Shown: in pieces, positions 43,859 through 51,752 of the stretch
Numbering within the stretch: the stretch's first letter is position 1
How the letters are laid out: every line of letters begins with the position of its first letter
Source: Bradyrhizobium sp. 164
GTDB taxonomy: Bacteria > Pseudomonadota > Alphaproteobacteria > Rhizobiales > Xanthobacteraceae
Assembly: GCF_023073715.1 (NCBI RefSeq)
Contig: NZ_JADPKA010000083.1
Location: forward strand, 124,001-188,000
Length of the DNA stretch: 64,000 bases
Direction: 5' to 3'
Made by a program: the position numbers and the translations under genes
Notes under the pieces: generated by a model
What the model was told of the DNA's origin: nothing
The model's database searches: none
Seen by the model: only the letters and a program-made list of their open reading frames with translations

Positions 43859-45094
43859 CTAGTTACCCATCTCCTTGATCCTTCGCGCGTACAGCCGCCG
43901 CAGCGGCTCCAGCTGCGTCGCCTCCGTCGCCGCGCGATAAGCTTCGCGCGCCTCGTCCTTGCGGCCAAGCCGCCGCAACAGATCCGCGCGTACGGCGGGC
44001 AACAGCTCGTAGCCAGCGAGCCCGCCGCGGGCGGTGATCGCATCGACGAGAGCGAGCGCACGTGAAGGACCATCGACCATCGACACCGCCGCGGCATGGT
44101 TCAGCTCGATCACCGGTGACGGGTTGACGCGCAGCAGGACCTCATAGAGCCCCGCAATCTGCGGCCAATCGGTCTGCGCAAAGCTGGTCGCGCGAGCATG
44201 CAACGCCGCGGTCGCGGCTTGCACGGCATAGGGATGCGGCCGGCCCGGCACGCGCAGGGCGTCATCCACCAACCGCAGGCCTACCTCGATCTGCGCGCGG
44301 TCCCACAGCCCGCGATCCTGCTCTTCGAGCAGCACAATATCGCCGGCCGCTGTCTCGCGCCCGGCGCGGCGCGCGTCGTGCAGCAGCATCAAGGCCAGCA
44401 CGCCCTTCGTGCCGGCGCGATCGGGCATCAACCGGTCCAGCAGGCGGCCAAGCCGGATGGCCTCGGCGGCGAAATTGGGCCGCATCAGGTCCGCACCCGA
44501 CGTCGCGACGTAGCCTTCGGTGAAGACGAGATAGATCACGGCGAGCACGCCGTCGAGCCGCAGCGCCAGCGCGTCGCGCTCGGGCACTTCGTAAGGAATA
44601 CCGGCAAGGCGGATCTTCTGCTTGGCGCGAACGAGCCGCTGCGCCATTGCCTCCTCGCTGACGAGAAAGGCGCGCGCGACCTGCGCGGTGGAGAGCCCGC
44701 AGACGGTGCGTAGCGTCAGCGCAACCTGGACTTCGGCTGCGAACGCGGGATGGCAGCAGGTGAAGATCAACCTGAGCATGTCGTCGTCGAGCATGGCCGG
44801 CGGCTCGTCAGGCGCTTGCGCATTCAGCTCGAGCTCATGCACCAGCGCTTGCTGCTTGCCGCGAAAGACGGCCTGACGGCGAATGCGGTCGATCGCCTTG
44901 TTGCGCGCGACATTGACCAGCCAGGCGCGCGGATTGTCGGGGATCTCGCATGCCGGCCAGCGTTCCAGCGCGACGGCAAAGGCATCCTGGAGCGCATCCT
45001 CAGCGAGATCGAAATCGCCGACGAGGCGGATCAGCGTGGCCAGCGCCCGCCCCGCCTCGTCACGAAAGATGGCTTCGATCTCGGAAGGGGTCAT
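43859..45094 (-). CDS. ECF RNA polymerase sigma factor, DUF6596/YCII-associated type
   Basis: A 411-residue sigma-70-like factor. Region 2 lies in residues ~10-75 (RALATLIRLVGDFDLAEDALQDAFAVALERW then NPRAWLVNVARNKAIDRIRR); region 4 follows around residues 120-170 (LRLIFTCCHPAFAAEVQVALTLRTVCGLSTAQVARAFLVSEEAMAQRLVRAKQ, split). The C-terminal ~230 residues form the DUF6596/TPR-like extension that characterises this large ECF group. Members are usually encoded beside YCII-domain proteins, as here; no anti-sigma gene is present. ATG 45094 is preferred because the codons upstream are repeat sequence. Targets unknown. Confidence 0.9.
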   Translation of the reverse strand: MTPSEIEAIFRDEAGRALATLIRLVGDFDLAEDALQDAFAVALERWPACEIPDNPRAWLVNVARNKAIDRIRRQAVFRGKQQALVHELELNAQAPDEPPAMLDDDMLRLIFTCCHPAFAAEVQVALTLRTVCGLSTAQVARAFLVSEEAMAQRLVRAKQKIRLAGIPYEVPERDALALRLDGVLAVIYLVFTEGYVATSGADLMRPNFAAEAIRLGRLLDRLMPDRAGTKGVLALMLLHDARRAGRETAAGDIVLLEEQDRGLWDRAQIEVGLRLVDDALRVPGRPHPYAVQAATAALHARATSFAQTDWPQIAGLYEVLLRVNPSPVIELNHAAAVSMVDGPSRALALVDAITARGGLAGYELLPAVRADLLRRLGRKDEAREAYRAATEATQLEPLRRLYARRIKEMGN

Positions 45095-45112
45095 GCGATC
45101 ACCACCTCCAAC

Positions 45113-45212
45113 GTCATTGCGGGGCGTTGCGCCAGCGACGAGCCCGGAATCCATAATCCGGATCGTGGTCATGGATTCCGGGCCTGCGCCTTGCGGCGCA
45201 TCCCGGAACGAC
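45113..45212. repeat. Cloverleaf palindromic repeat, copy 7 (long-middle form), inside operon
   Basis: Closing stem GTCATTGCGGGG / TCCCGGAACGAC. Arm 1 CGTTGC-gcca-GCGACG, middle CCCGGAATCCAT...ATGGATTCCGGG, arm 2 TGCGCC-ttgc-GGCGCA. It lies between the YCII gene and the sigma-factor gene on the same strand. Confidence 0.88.
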
Positions 45213-45226
45213 GAGGGTGCGATCAT

Positions 45227-45580
45227 TCACTTGTCATAGACCCAGATCGGCCGCACCTCGATCGATCCGATGCGCGCGGAGGGAATCCGCGCCGCAATCT
45301 CGATCGCGGCATTCAAATCCTTGGCTTCGACCAGATAGTAACCGCCGAGCTGCTCGCGCGTCTCCGCGAACGGGCCGTCAGTCGTCAGCGTTTTGCCATC
45401 GCGCACGCGCACGGTCGTCGCCGTCGTCGTCGGCTGCAAGCGGTCGCCGGCCTTGAAGTTGCCGCTCTGGATGATGGATTGCGTGAAGGCCTGATATTCC
45501 GCCAGCATCTTCTGGCTGGTCGCCGCATCGTTCTTGGCGTACTCGACCTCGTTCTGGTAGATCATCAGCAGATACTGCAT
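45227..45580 (-). CDS. YCII-domain protein (YciI/DGPF family)
   Basis: A 117-residue protein of the YCII (DGPF) superfamily. It starts MQYLLMIYQNE and carries the family motif DGPFAETREQLGGYYLVEAKDL (split at positions ~60-80), including the DGPFAE core. These small ferredoxin-fold proteins are very often paired with ECF sigma factors of the neighbouring type; the role is thought to be regulatory, but a reaction has not been established. ATG 45580 fits the family. It is upstream of the sigma gene on the same strand, with a cloverleaf repeat in between. Confidence 0.9.
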   Translation of the reverse strand: MQYLLMIYQNEVEYAKNDAATSQKMLAEYQAFTQSIIQSGNFKAGDRLQPTTTATTVRVRDGKTLTTDGPFAETREQLGGYYLVEAKDLNAAIEIAARIPSARIGSIEVRPIWVYDK

Positions 45581-45692
45581 TGCTTTACTCCTGTGGTTCG
45601 GCTGTGTTGCCGACATCCAGTCGAACGGGGCACGCACCAAACGACATCTTCAGGATAAATTATTTGAAGCCCGCACGCGCGGCGATATCGGC

Positions 45693-45721
45693 TTGACGGA
45701 ACCGTCACAAATGCTCCATGC
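45693..45721 (+). promoter_or_regulatory. Candidate rnpB promoter
   Basis: TTGACG at 45693-45698 is a good -35 match. The -10 near 45716-45721 (CCATGC) is weak. Spacing of about 17 bases places the start near 45728, consistent with the 5' end of the RNase P RNA. Confidence 0.5.
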
Positions 45722-45726
45722 GTAAG

Positions 45727-46157
45727 CCGTCAGTCGGCCGGACGGCCGCTCCGGCAGGGGCCGAAAGGCCGCCGGGGAGGAAAGTCCGGGCTCCCTTGAC
45801 ATGCGGTGCCGGATAACGTCCGGCGGGGGTAACCCCAGGGAAAGTGCCACAGAGAACGAACCGCCCGCCTTCGCCCCTTCGGGGCTTCGGCGAGGTAAGG
45901 GTGAAAAGGTGCGGTAAGAGCGCACCGCGGATCCGGCAACGGAGCCGGCATGGCAAACCCCACCGGGAGCAAAACCGAATAGGGACGGCACAGCGGGCCG
46001 TTCGCGCAAGCGATAACGCCGCGGGGCAATGTCAGGCCCGCCGTCCGGGTAGGTTGCTCGAGGCCATGTGCAAACATGACCCCAGAGGAATGGCCGTCAC
46101 GTACCGTTCGCGCAAGCGGGCGGTGCCTTACAGAACCCGGCTTACAGGCCGGCTGAT
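45727..46157 (+). ncRNA. rnpB: RNase P RNA, bacterial class A
   Basis: The catalytic RNA of RNase P, which matures tRNA 5' ends. Conserved elements are in order: 5' helix P1 (CAGTCGGCCGG at 45731) pairing with the 3' end (CCGGCTGAT, 46149-46157); CR-I GAGGAAAGTCCGGGCTC near 45778; the P8-P9 region with GGGTGAAAAGGTGCGGTAAGAG; GGCAAACCCC; and the 3' universal segment ACAGAACCCGGCTTACAG. Length about 430 bases is normal for alphaproteobacteria. Exact ends are estimated. Several open frames on the opposite strand here are artefacts of the RNA. Confidence 0.96.
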
Positions 46158-46167
46158 ATCTTGCAAC

Positions 46168-46199
46168 GAGGGGTTCGGCGTGAATGCGCCGAGCCCCTC
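46168..46199 (+). terminator. Terminator hairpin after rnpB
   Basis: Perfect stem GAGGGGTTCGGCG / CGCCGAGCCCCTC with a six-base loop, followed by ACCATTTT. It starts about ten bases after the RNase P RNA 3' end. The T-run is short. Confidence 0.7.
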
Positions 46200-46213
46200 A
46201 CCATTTTAGAGGT

Positions 46214-46316
46214 GTCATTCCGGGGCGATGCGCAGCATCGAGCCCGGAATCCATCGGGCAGCAAATTCAGGCGATCGATGGATTCCGGGCTCTCGCTTCG
46301 CGAGCCCCGGAATGAC
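46214..46316. repeat. Cloverleaf palindromic repeat, copy 8 (long-middle form)
   Basis: Closing stem GTCATTCCGGGGC / GCCCCGGAATGAC, perfect. Arm 1 GATGC-gca-GCATC, middle CCCGGAATCCATCG...CGATGGATTCCGGG, arm 2 CTCGC-ttc-GCGAG (loop pairing partly optional). It lies between the rnpB terminator and the alpha/beta hydrolase stop. Confidence 0.92.
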
Positions 46317-46323
46317 GAAGACA

Positions 46324-47049
46324 CTAACCGACGATCTCTTGCAACACCGCCATCAGCGCCTCCGGTGCAGTCACATTCGGCGCGTGGCTGGCGTCGAGCT
46401 CGACATAGCGCCAGCCATCCTCGCTCTTGGTACGCCTCGCAAACTGCCCGAATACATCGCCGGGCGGAATGCGCGTGCAATAAATGTAGCTGCGCGGCAC
46501 TGTCGCATCGCCGTGCGCGAGCTTCAGCCGCGCCTCGAAGCACTTGATCGGCATTGGGACGCGGCGCGCATTGAGCCAGTCGAGATCGGCCTGCGGCGTG
46601 TCAGGCGGCGGTGGGTTTGGCGGGATGCGGTAGCCGTCACCGCCGGCGGCCGCCCTTCGCATCGGCTCGCGCCCGCCTTCGTTGAGGTCGAACAGCGACT
46701 GGCCGTCACGGGGCACGAAGGCATCGAGATAGATCAATTGTGTCACGCGCTCGCGTGCGCGGTCGGCGACGCCGGTGGCGACCATGCCGCCATAGCTGTG
46801 GCCGAGCAGAACGATGTCGCTGAGGTCCTCGAAAGCGATGACGTTAAGGATGTCCTGGATATGCGTGTCGAGATCGATCGAACGACTTGCCAGATGCGCG
46901 CGCTCGCCGAGACCCGTGTAGGTCGGCGCGACCAGCCGGTGGCCGGCCTGCGCCATCAGCGGGTGCATGTTCTTCCAGGCCCAGCCACCGGACCATGCGC
47001 CATGACAGAGCAGAAAAGTCTTCGAGCGTGCGGACATCGGCGTTTCCAT
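46324..47049 (-). CDS. Alpha/beta-fold hydrolase
   Basis: A 241-residue cytosolic hydrolase. Oxyanion-hole region FLLCHGAWSGGWAWKN (HG motif near 15-20), nucleophile elbow LLGHSYGGMVA with Ser in GHSYG, a late acid region and the terminal His in LDASHAPNVTAPEAL. It belongs to the salicylate-esterase/hydroxynitrile-lyase-like branch (the AWSGGWAW start is typical). The product may be an esterase; substrate unknown. ATG 47049 was taken; ATG 47037 (MSARSK) is also plausible with GGA upstream. A long open extension upstream to 47301 overlaps the DUF983 gene and is not credible. Followed by a cloverleaf repeat. Confidence 0.85.
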   Translation of the reverse strand: METPMSARSKTFLLCHGAWSGGWAWKNMHPLMAQAGHRLVAPTYTGLGERAHLASRSIDLDTHIQDILNVIAFEDLSDIVLLGHSYGGMVATGVADRARERVTQLIYLDAFVPRDGQSLFDLNEGGREPMRRAAAGGDGYRIPPNPPPPDTPQADLDWLNARRVPMPIKCFEARLKLAHGDATVPRSYIYCTRIPPGDVFGQFARRTKSEDGWRYVELDASHAPNVTAPEALMAVLQEIVG

Positions 47050-47111
47050 CGTTCTTGTTTGTCCGACGGAGTGTAACGGCCGAACGCGCGATGTAAAACG
47101 CTGCGGCCGCT

Positions 47112-47540
47112 TTAGGCCCCGCGCGTGTCCGCCCTCACCAACACCGGTGCAAGCGCATTGCCTTCGCGCCGCAGCTTCTTCGCCTCGAAACCGTGCATGC
47201 CGAGTTGCCATTGCAGCCCGACGATGGCCCCCTTGGTCGGTTGCAGTAATGCGAGCGACGCGAACAGCGTCACCGGCAGCCACACCGCGAGTTGCAGCCA
47301 CTCCGGCGGCGCATAGGCGGTCTCAACCGCAAGGATCGCCGGCACCACGAGATGACCGACCACGACCATCACGAGATAGGCCGGAAAGTCGTCTGCGCGC
47401 TGGTGCAACAGCTCCTCGCCGCAATGATCGCAAGCGTCAGCCACTTTCAGGAAGCGGCCGAACATGTGCCCTTCCCCGCAATTCGGACATTTGCCGGTGA
47501 AACCGCGCCACATCGCCTTCGCCAGAGAGACCGTCGCCAT
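47112..47540 (-). CDS. DUF983 family membrane protein
   Basis: A 142-residue protein. The N-terminus contains a zinc-ribbon-like pair: CPNCGEGHMF and CDHCGEEL, typical of DUF983, followed by two membrane segments (YLVMVVVGHLVVPAILAVE and LAVWLPVTLFASLALLQP). Function unknown. The ATG at 47540 is chosen because it directly precedes the conserved MATVSLAKAMWRGFTGKCP start. It is divergent from the MocR gene with only 64 bases between starts, a gap that holds an operator-like array, so it is the most likely target of that regulator. Confidence 0.88.
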   Translation of the reverse strand: MATVSLAKAMWRGFTGKCPNCGEGHMFGRFLKVADACDHCGEELLHQRADDFPAYLVMVVVGHLVVPAILAVETAYAPPEWLQLAVWLPVTLFASLALLQPTKGAIVGLQWQLGMHGFEAKKLRREGNALAPVLVRADTRGA

Positions 47541-47568
47541 GACCACACCTCTTCCTTTTCCACGATCC

Positions 47569-47596
47569 ATACAATAATGTATTGCATCCATACATT
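47569..47596. promoter_or_regulatory. MocR-type operator candidate
   Basis: Three half-sites: ATACA (47569-47573), TGTAT (47578-47582) and ATACATT (47590-47596). They form ATACA-N4-TGTAT and AATGTAT-N7-ATACATT. This fits MocR regulators, which use inverted plus direct half-sites. It overlaps the only possible promoter space for the DUF983 and MocR genes. Confidence 0.6.
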
Positions 47597-47604
47597 CAAA
47601 GGAT

Positions 47605-48990
47605 ATGGAGCCAAATTGCATGGATTGGACCCCGACAATCTCCGAGCTTTCCGGCCCGCGCTACCAGCGTATCGTCGAGGCCATGGAGGCCGACATCGCC
47701 GCGGGCCGACTGGTGCGCGGCCAGCAATTGCCGACACAGCGCGCGCTCGCAAAAGCGCTCGGCATCGACCTCACCACGGTGACGCGCGCCTACACCGAGG
47801 CGCGGCGCCGCGGCATCATGGAGGCCCGGGTCGGACAGGGCTCGTTCGTGTCGGAGACCAGCGCGCGCCGCGCGGTCGACCTGCCCCACCCAGTCGCGAT
47901 CGACCTCTCGATGAACGTGCCGCCACAGCCGCTGGAGGCACAGCTCGACGAGCGCATCATCGCCGGAATGGGAGCCATCCGCGCGCAATCGGGCCTGACG
48001 GCGCATCTCAACTACCAGCCGCCCGGCGGCAGCGCACATGAGCGCGAGGTTGCGGCACGCTGGATGCGCGCCCGCGTTGCGCATGCGCATGCCGACAAGC
48101 TCGTGATCTTTCCCGGCGCGCAGACGATCCTGTTCAACCTGCTCAGCCATCTCGCACGGCCCGGCGACATCGTTCTGACCGAAGCGCTCACCTTTCCCGG
48201 CATCAAGGCCGCCGCGGCGCGGCTTGGTATCAAGCTCGTCGGCGTCGCCATGGATGACGGCGGGATCCTGCCCGACGCGCTGGCAGACGCTTGCCGCACC
48301 CACAGGCCGAAAGCCGTCTATCTCATTCCGACGCTGCACAATCCGACCACGGCGACGCTATCCCCCGAGCGGCGCAGCGCGATCGCAAAGATCATCTGCG
48401 ATGCCGGTACGACACTGATCGAGGACGACGCCTACGGGCTGCTCGACCGTTCGGCATCGCCGATCGCGAACCTCATTCCCGAACGGACCTATCTCGCCAC
48501 CACGCTGTCAAAATGCATCGCGCCGGCGCTTCGCGTCGCCTATCTGCTGACGCCCGACAACGATGCACAGCAGACGATGCGCAGCCATTTGCAGGCCACC
48601 GTGCAGATGCCGGCACCGCTGATGGTGGCGCTGGTGACGCATTGGATCGAGACCGGCATTGCCGATCGCATCATCGCCGCCATCCGCAACGAAGCGGTTG
48701 GCCGCCAGCAGCTCGCGCAGCGCGCGCTGAAAGGATTTCAGTTCCTGGCCAGGCCCGCCGCCCATCATCTCTGGCTGAGGCTGCCGGAGGGCCGGTCCGA
48801 TGTCGCGGGGCATCTCTTGCGGAATGGACTCGCACTGGTCGCCGGCGAAGCCTTCACCGTCGATGGGATGCCGCCGCATGCGGCGCGAGTCTCGCTGGGC
48901 GCAGCGCGCAACAGGGCGGAATTGACCGAGGCGCTGCGCATCCTGGTCAGCGCGCTGCACAAGCCGGCCGACACCAGGCAGATCGTCTAG
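47605..48990 (+). CDS. MocR-family transcription regulator (GntR HTH + aminotransferase fold)
   Basis: A 461-residue fusion regulator. A winged-helix GntR domain covers residues ~15-80 (RYQRIVEAMEADIAAGRLVRG, LPTQRALAKALGIDLTTVTRAYTEARRRG). The rest is a class I aminotransferase-like domain: NYQPPGGSAHEREVAARW, IPTLHNPTTATLS, LIEDDAYGLL, and the PLP-lysine region YLATTLSKCIAPALRVAYL with Lys in SK. Such proteins use PLP as an effector and seldom act as transaminases. Start ATG 47605, with ATG 47620 as alternative. It is divergent from the DUF983 gene over a compact operator; autoregulation is likely. Confidence 0.92.
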   Translation: MEPNCMDWTPTISELSGPRYQRIVEAMEADIAAGRLVRGQQLPTQRALAKALGIDLTTVTRAYTEARRRGIMEARVGQGSFVSETSARRAVDLPHPVAIDLSMNVPPQPLEAQLDERIIAGMGAIRAQSGLTAHLNYQPPGGSAHEREVAARWMRARVAHAHADKLVIFPGAQTILFNLLSHLARPGDIVLTEALTFPGIKAAAARLGIKLVGVAMDDGGILPDALADACRTHRPKAVYLIPTLHNPTTATLSPERRSAIAKIICDAGTTLIEDDAYGLLDRSASPIANLIPERTYLATTLSKCIAPALRVAYLLTPDNDAQQTMRSHLQATVQMPAPLMVALVTHWIETGIADRIIAAIRNEAVGRQQLAQRALKGFQFLARPAAHHLWLRLPEGRSDVAGHLLRNGLALVAGEAFTVDGMPPHAARVSLGAARNRAELTEALRILVSALHKPADTRQIV

Positions 48991-48997
48991 CGAAAAC

Positions 48998-49270
48998 CTA
49001 TCGATGCTGACGGCGATGGCGCGCGCGAAGCGCAGGCACAGCGGGTGACGGATAGGCCTGCGATGCATAGGCGTCGCGCGGGATGCCCTGCTGGCCGAGC
49101 GCGGCGCGCGCTGCCGGCGTGAGCTGTCCGCCATTCAGCACGTCGCGGTCGGGATGGGCGGCCTGATAGGCCGCAGGTTCGGAAAGCTGCGCCTGCGCTA
49201 TTGTCGGCATCAAGGCCGCCGCCGACATCAGCGCGGCCGCAACGGCAATGTTCATGCGGGTCACCGTCAT
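48998..49270 (-). CDS. Small secreted protein, unknown function
   Basis: A 90-residue protein with a clear signal peptide (NIAVAAALMSAAALMPTIAQAQ, cleavage after AQA). The mature part, beginning QLSEPAAYQAAHPDRD, contains the stretch LNGGQLTPAARAALGQQG and a basic end (RARHRRQHR). The DRDVLNGGQLTPA pattern recalls small exported proteins of Bradyrhizobium, but no function is known. ATG 49270 or ATG 49255 may be the start. It is convergent with the MocR gene, eight bases between ends, and has its own promoter on the right. Confidence 0.7.
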   Translation of the reverse strand: MTVTRMNIAVAAALMSAAALMPTIAQAQLSEPAAYQAAHPDRDVLNGGQLTPAARAALGQQGIPRDAYASQAYPSPAVPALRARHRRQHR

Positions 49271-49500
49271 TCTCCATCATCTTGTGCGGGACTGACCGAA
49301 CGGAGCGCACGATGGCGTCGGACGGGCCGCAGGATTGAAGTACTGAAGTACGACCGTCATGTAGGCGTGTCTTTCGCGAAAGCCCGAACCCCGTAGATCA
49401 CGCTTGCGTGCAGCACGGATTGACCGGCACGGCAGCAAGCGTGCTATGCGGGCGCTGGTGATCAACAGTTCGGGATCGCCATTGCAACAAGGATGATCCG

Positions 49501-50244
49501 TTGGAAACGCTCACCTACGTCCTGCTGTTGTTCGGCGCGCTGGCCGGCGGCTTCGTCTCGGGACTGGCCGGCTTCGGCACGGCGCTGATGGCGCTCGGCA
49601 TCTGGCTCTACGTCCTGCCGCCATCGCTTGCGGTGCCGTTGGTGCTGATCTGCTCGGTAATCGCCCAGACCTCGACGCTGCCGTCGATGTGGAAGAGTTT
49701 TGACCTCTCGCTGGTCTGGCCGTTCCTGATCGGCGGGCTGGTCGGCGTGCCGCTGGGAACGATGATGGTCGCCTCGGCCGACCCAAAAGTTTTCAAGCTG
49801 AGCGTCGGTGTGCTGCTTCTGATCTTCTCGAGCGCGCTGTATCTGAACAAGAGGTCGCTCGCGATCAAATTCGGCGGCAGGATCGCAGACGGCGCGATCG
49901 GCTTTGCCGGCGGCATTCTTGGCGGCCTCGCCGGATTGTCGGGGCCGCTGCCGATCCTGTGGGCCAACATCCGCGGCTGGAACAAGCACGAGCGGCGCGG
50001 CATCTTCCAGCTCTTCAATTTCACGGTGCTCGCGACCGCGCTGGCGTTGCAGACCGCGTCGGGCCTCGTCGCTTTCAAGGTGGTCTGGCTCGCGCTGGTC
50101 GCCTTTCCGGGCACGCTGATCGGCGCATGGGCCGGCGCACGCGTCTATCACGCGTTGAGCGACAAGCATTTTGGCGATGTCGTGCTCGGCCTTCTGTTCC
50201 TGTCCGGCCTCGGCCTCGTCTCGAACAGTGTTGGTGCATATTAG
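49501..50244 (+). CDS. TauE/SafE family sulfite/sulfonate exporter-like permease
   Basis: A 247-residue integral membrane protein with seven or eight hydrophobic segments. Family features: GFVSGLAGFGTALMALG near the N-terminus, VGVPLGTMMVASADP, and the second repeat FAGGILGGLAGLSGPLPILW. TauE/SafE proteins move sulfite, sulfoacetate or other small organic anions. The start is TTG 49501 with AAGGATG about eight bases upstream. No sulfonate catabolic genes adjoin it, so the substrate is open. Gap to the small secreted protein gene is about 230 bases without other features. Confidence 0.87.
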   Translation: METLTYVLLLFGALAGGFVSGLAGFGTALMALGIWLYVLPPSLAVPLVLICSVIAQTSTLPSMWKSFDLSLVWPFLIGGLVGVPLGTMMVASADPKVFKLSVGVLLLIFSSALYLNKRSLAIKFGGRIADGAIGFAGGILGGLAGLSGPLPILWANIRGWNKHERRGIFQLFNFTVLATALALQTASGLVAFKVVWLALVAFPGTLIGAWAGARVYHALSDKHFGDVVLGLLFLSGLGLVSNSVGAY

Positions 50245-50292
50245 CCCCACGGCGCCGCAAATTATCCGGCGCCGCTGGGGAGGTGACTGCCG

Positions 50293-51699
50293 CTACGCAG
50301 GCGCACGCGCGGGAGGTGCAAGAGAGTCAGCTTCGACCTGCCCAGGAGCCCCGACCTGCCGGAGCGGCGCCAGGCGCCTTTCGAACTCGCGGCGTAACAA
50401 CCACAAGCTCAGCGCAGCCTGGAGCGTCGTCGCTGCGATCGACAAGTACCACACGTGCTCCATGCGGAAGCCGGGCCGCGTTGACAGCCAGATTGCCGGC
50501 AAGGAATAGGTGAACACGCGCGTCGCCGAGCTCAAGAGCACCGGCTTGGTATTGCCGAGGCCCTGGAACATGCTCGAGCAGGTGAAGATCAGGCCCTGCG
50601 CCACCATGTTGAGCGAGATGATCCGCAGGAACAGGAAGGCGATCTCCATCGTCTCCCGGTCGTTGGAGAATCCGGCGAGCAGCAACTCCGGCTTCGCTTG
50701 CGCAAGGATCATGAAGCCGATCATCACGGCTGTGGTGATTAGCGCCGCCTTGACGAAGGTCTCCCGCACGCGCGCGCCGTTTGCGGCGCCGACGTTCTGG
50801 CCGGCGATCGGCCCGGCCGCGAGTGCGACCGCAAGCGCCGGCATCTGGATCAGGCCGAGCACCCGCTGCCCGATGCCGAATCCCGCCTGCGCCGCCGCAC
50901 CGAAATCGCGCAGCACGTAATAGACCACGGCCATGAAGATGAACATCATCGCGAACTCGCCGCCGGCCGGCAGACCGACATTGAGAATGCGCTTCAAATG
51001 GCGCGGCTGCGGGCGCCACTGCGCCGCGTTGAACGCGACGTAGCGCTCGACCTGGCGGAAGTACGCGAGCAGCATCAGAACGCCGATCGCTACCGCGATC
51101 GAGCTCGCCAGCCCGGCGCCGGCAACGCCGAGCGGATAGCCCGTGCCCCAGCCTGCGATCAGCACCGGCGCCAGCGCGATGTTGATGACCACCGCGAGCG
51201 CCTGCACCAGCATGGCGGGACGGACAATGCCGGTCGCGCGCAGCGCAGACGCCATCACCTGAGTGGCAAACTGCAGCGCGAGCGCGGGCATGAACCACAA
51301 TAGATAGATGGTCCCCGCCTCGATCGTGGGCTGATCCGCGGCGATCGAACGCATGTAGAGACGCGACAAAGCTGCGCCCGCGGCCAGGGTCAGCAGGCCG
51401 AACAGCACCGACAGCGCGATCGCCTGGTTGAAGATCAGATTGGCATCCTGCCGATCCTTGCGTCCCACGGCGTGCGCGATCAGCGCCACCGTGCCGACGC
51501 CGAGCACCTGCATCAACGCGTTGACGAGAAATCCGGCATTGCCGGCCGTGGCGACACCCGCGACGGCAGCATCGCCCAATCCCGAGACGAAGTAGAGATC
51601 GACCAGCTGGCAGACCATAATCGTGATCATGCCCACCATGATCGGCGGTGCCATGGCCAGGATGTGTCTCACGATGGGGCCGTTCGTCAGGTCTTTCAT
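50293..51699 (-). CDS. MATE family multidrug efflux transporter
   Basis: A 468-residue Na+/H+-coupled exporter with 12 membrane helices in two MatE repeats, the first beginning MAPPIMVGMITIMVCQLVDLYFVSGLGDAAVAGV and the second LNVGLPAGGEFAMMFIFMAVVY (each split at ~20). ATG 51699 (MKDLTNGP) is chosen because it fits the family start and has GAGGTG upstream; an open extension reaches 51756, overlapping the ABC exporter stop. It is downstream of the ABC exporter on the same strand (53 bases), so the two probably form an operon of two exporters. Substrate unknown. Confidence 0.9.
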   Translation of the reverse strand: MKDLTNGPIVRHILAMAPPIMVGMITIMVCQLVDLYFVSGLGDAAVAGVATAGNAGFLVNALMQVLGVGTVALIAHAVGRKDRQDANLIFNQAIALSVLFGLLTLAAGAALSRLYMRSIAADQPTIEAGTIYLLWFMPALALQFATQVMASALRATGIVRPAMLVQALAVVINIALAPVLIAGWGTGYPLGVAGAGLASSIAVAIGVLMLLAYFRQVERYVAFNAAQWRPQPRHLKRILNVGLPAGGEFAMMFIFMAVVYYVLRDFGAAAQAGFGIGQRVLGLIQMPALAVALAAGPIAGQNVGAANGARVRETFVKAALITTAVMIGFMILAQAKPELLLAGFSNDRETMEIAFLFLRIISLNMVAQGLIFTCSSMFQGLGNTKPVLLSSATRVFTYSLPAIWLSTRPGFRMEHVWYLSIAATTLQAALSLWLLRREFERRLAPLRQVGAPGQVEADSLAPPARAPA

Positions 51700-51752
51700 G
51701 TCATTCACCTCCGGCGGCGTGGCGTCGGGACTTCGCCCCGCCGCCGCGCGCC

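Noticed and set aside
45650..46077. Open frames on the minus strand over the RNase P RNA
   Set aside because: The region folds and reads as rnpB with all conserved elements, so protein coding is not credible.
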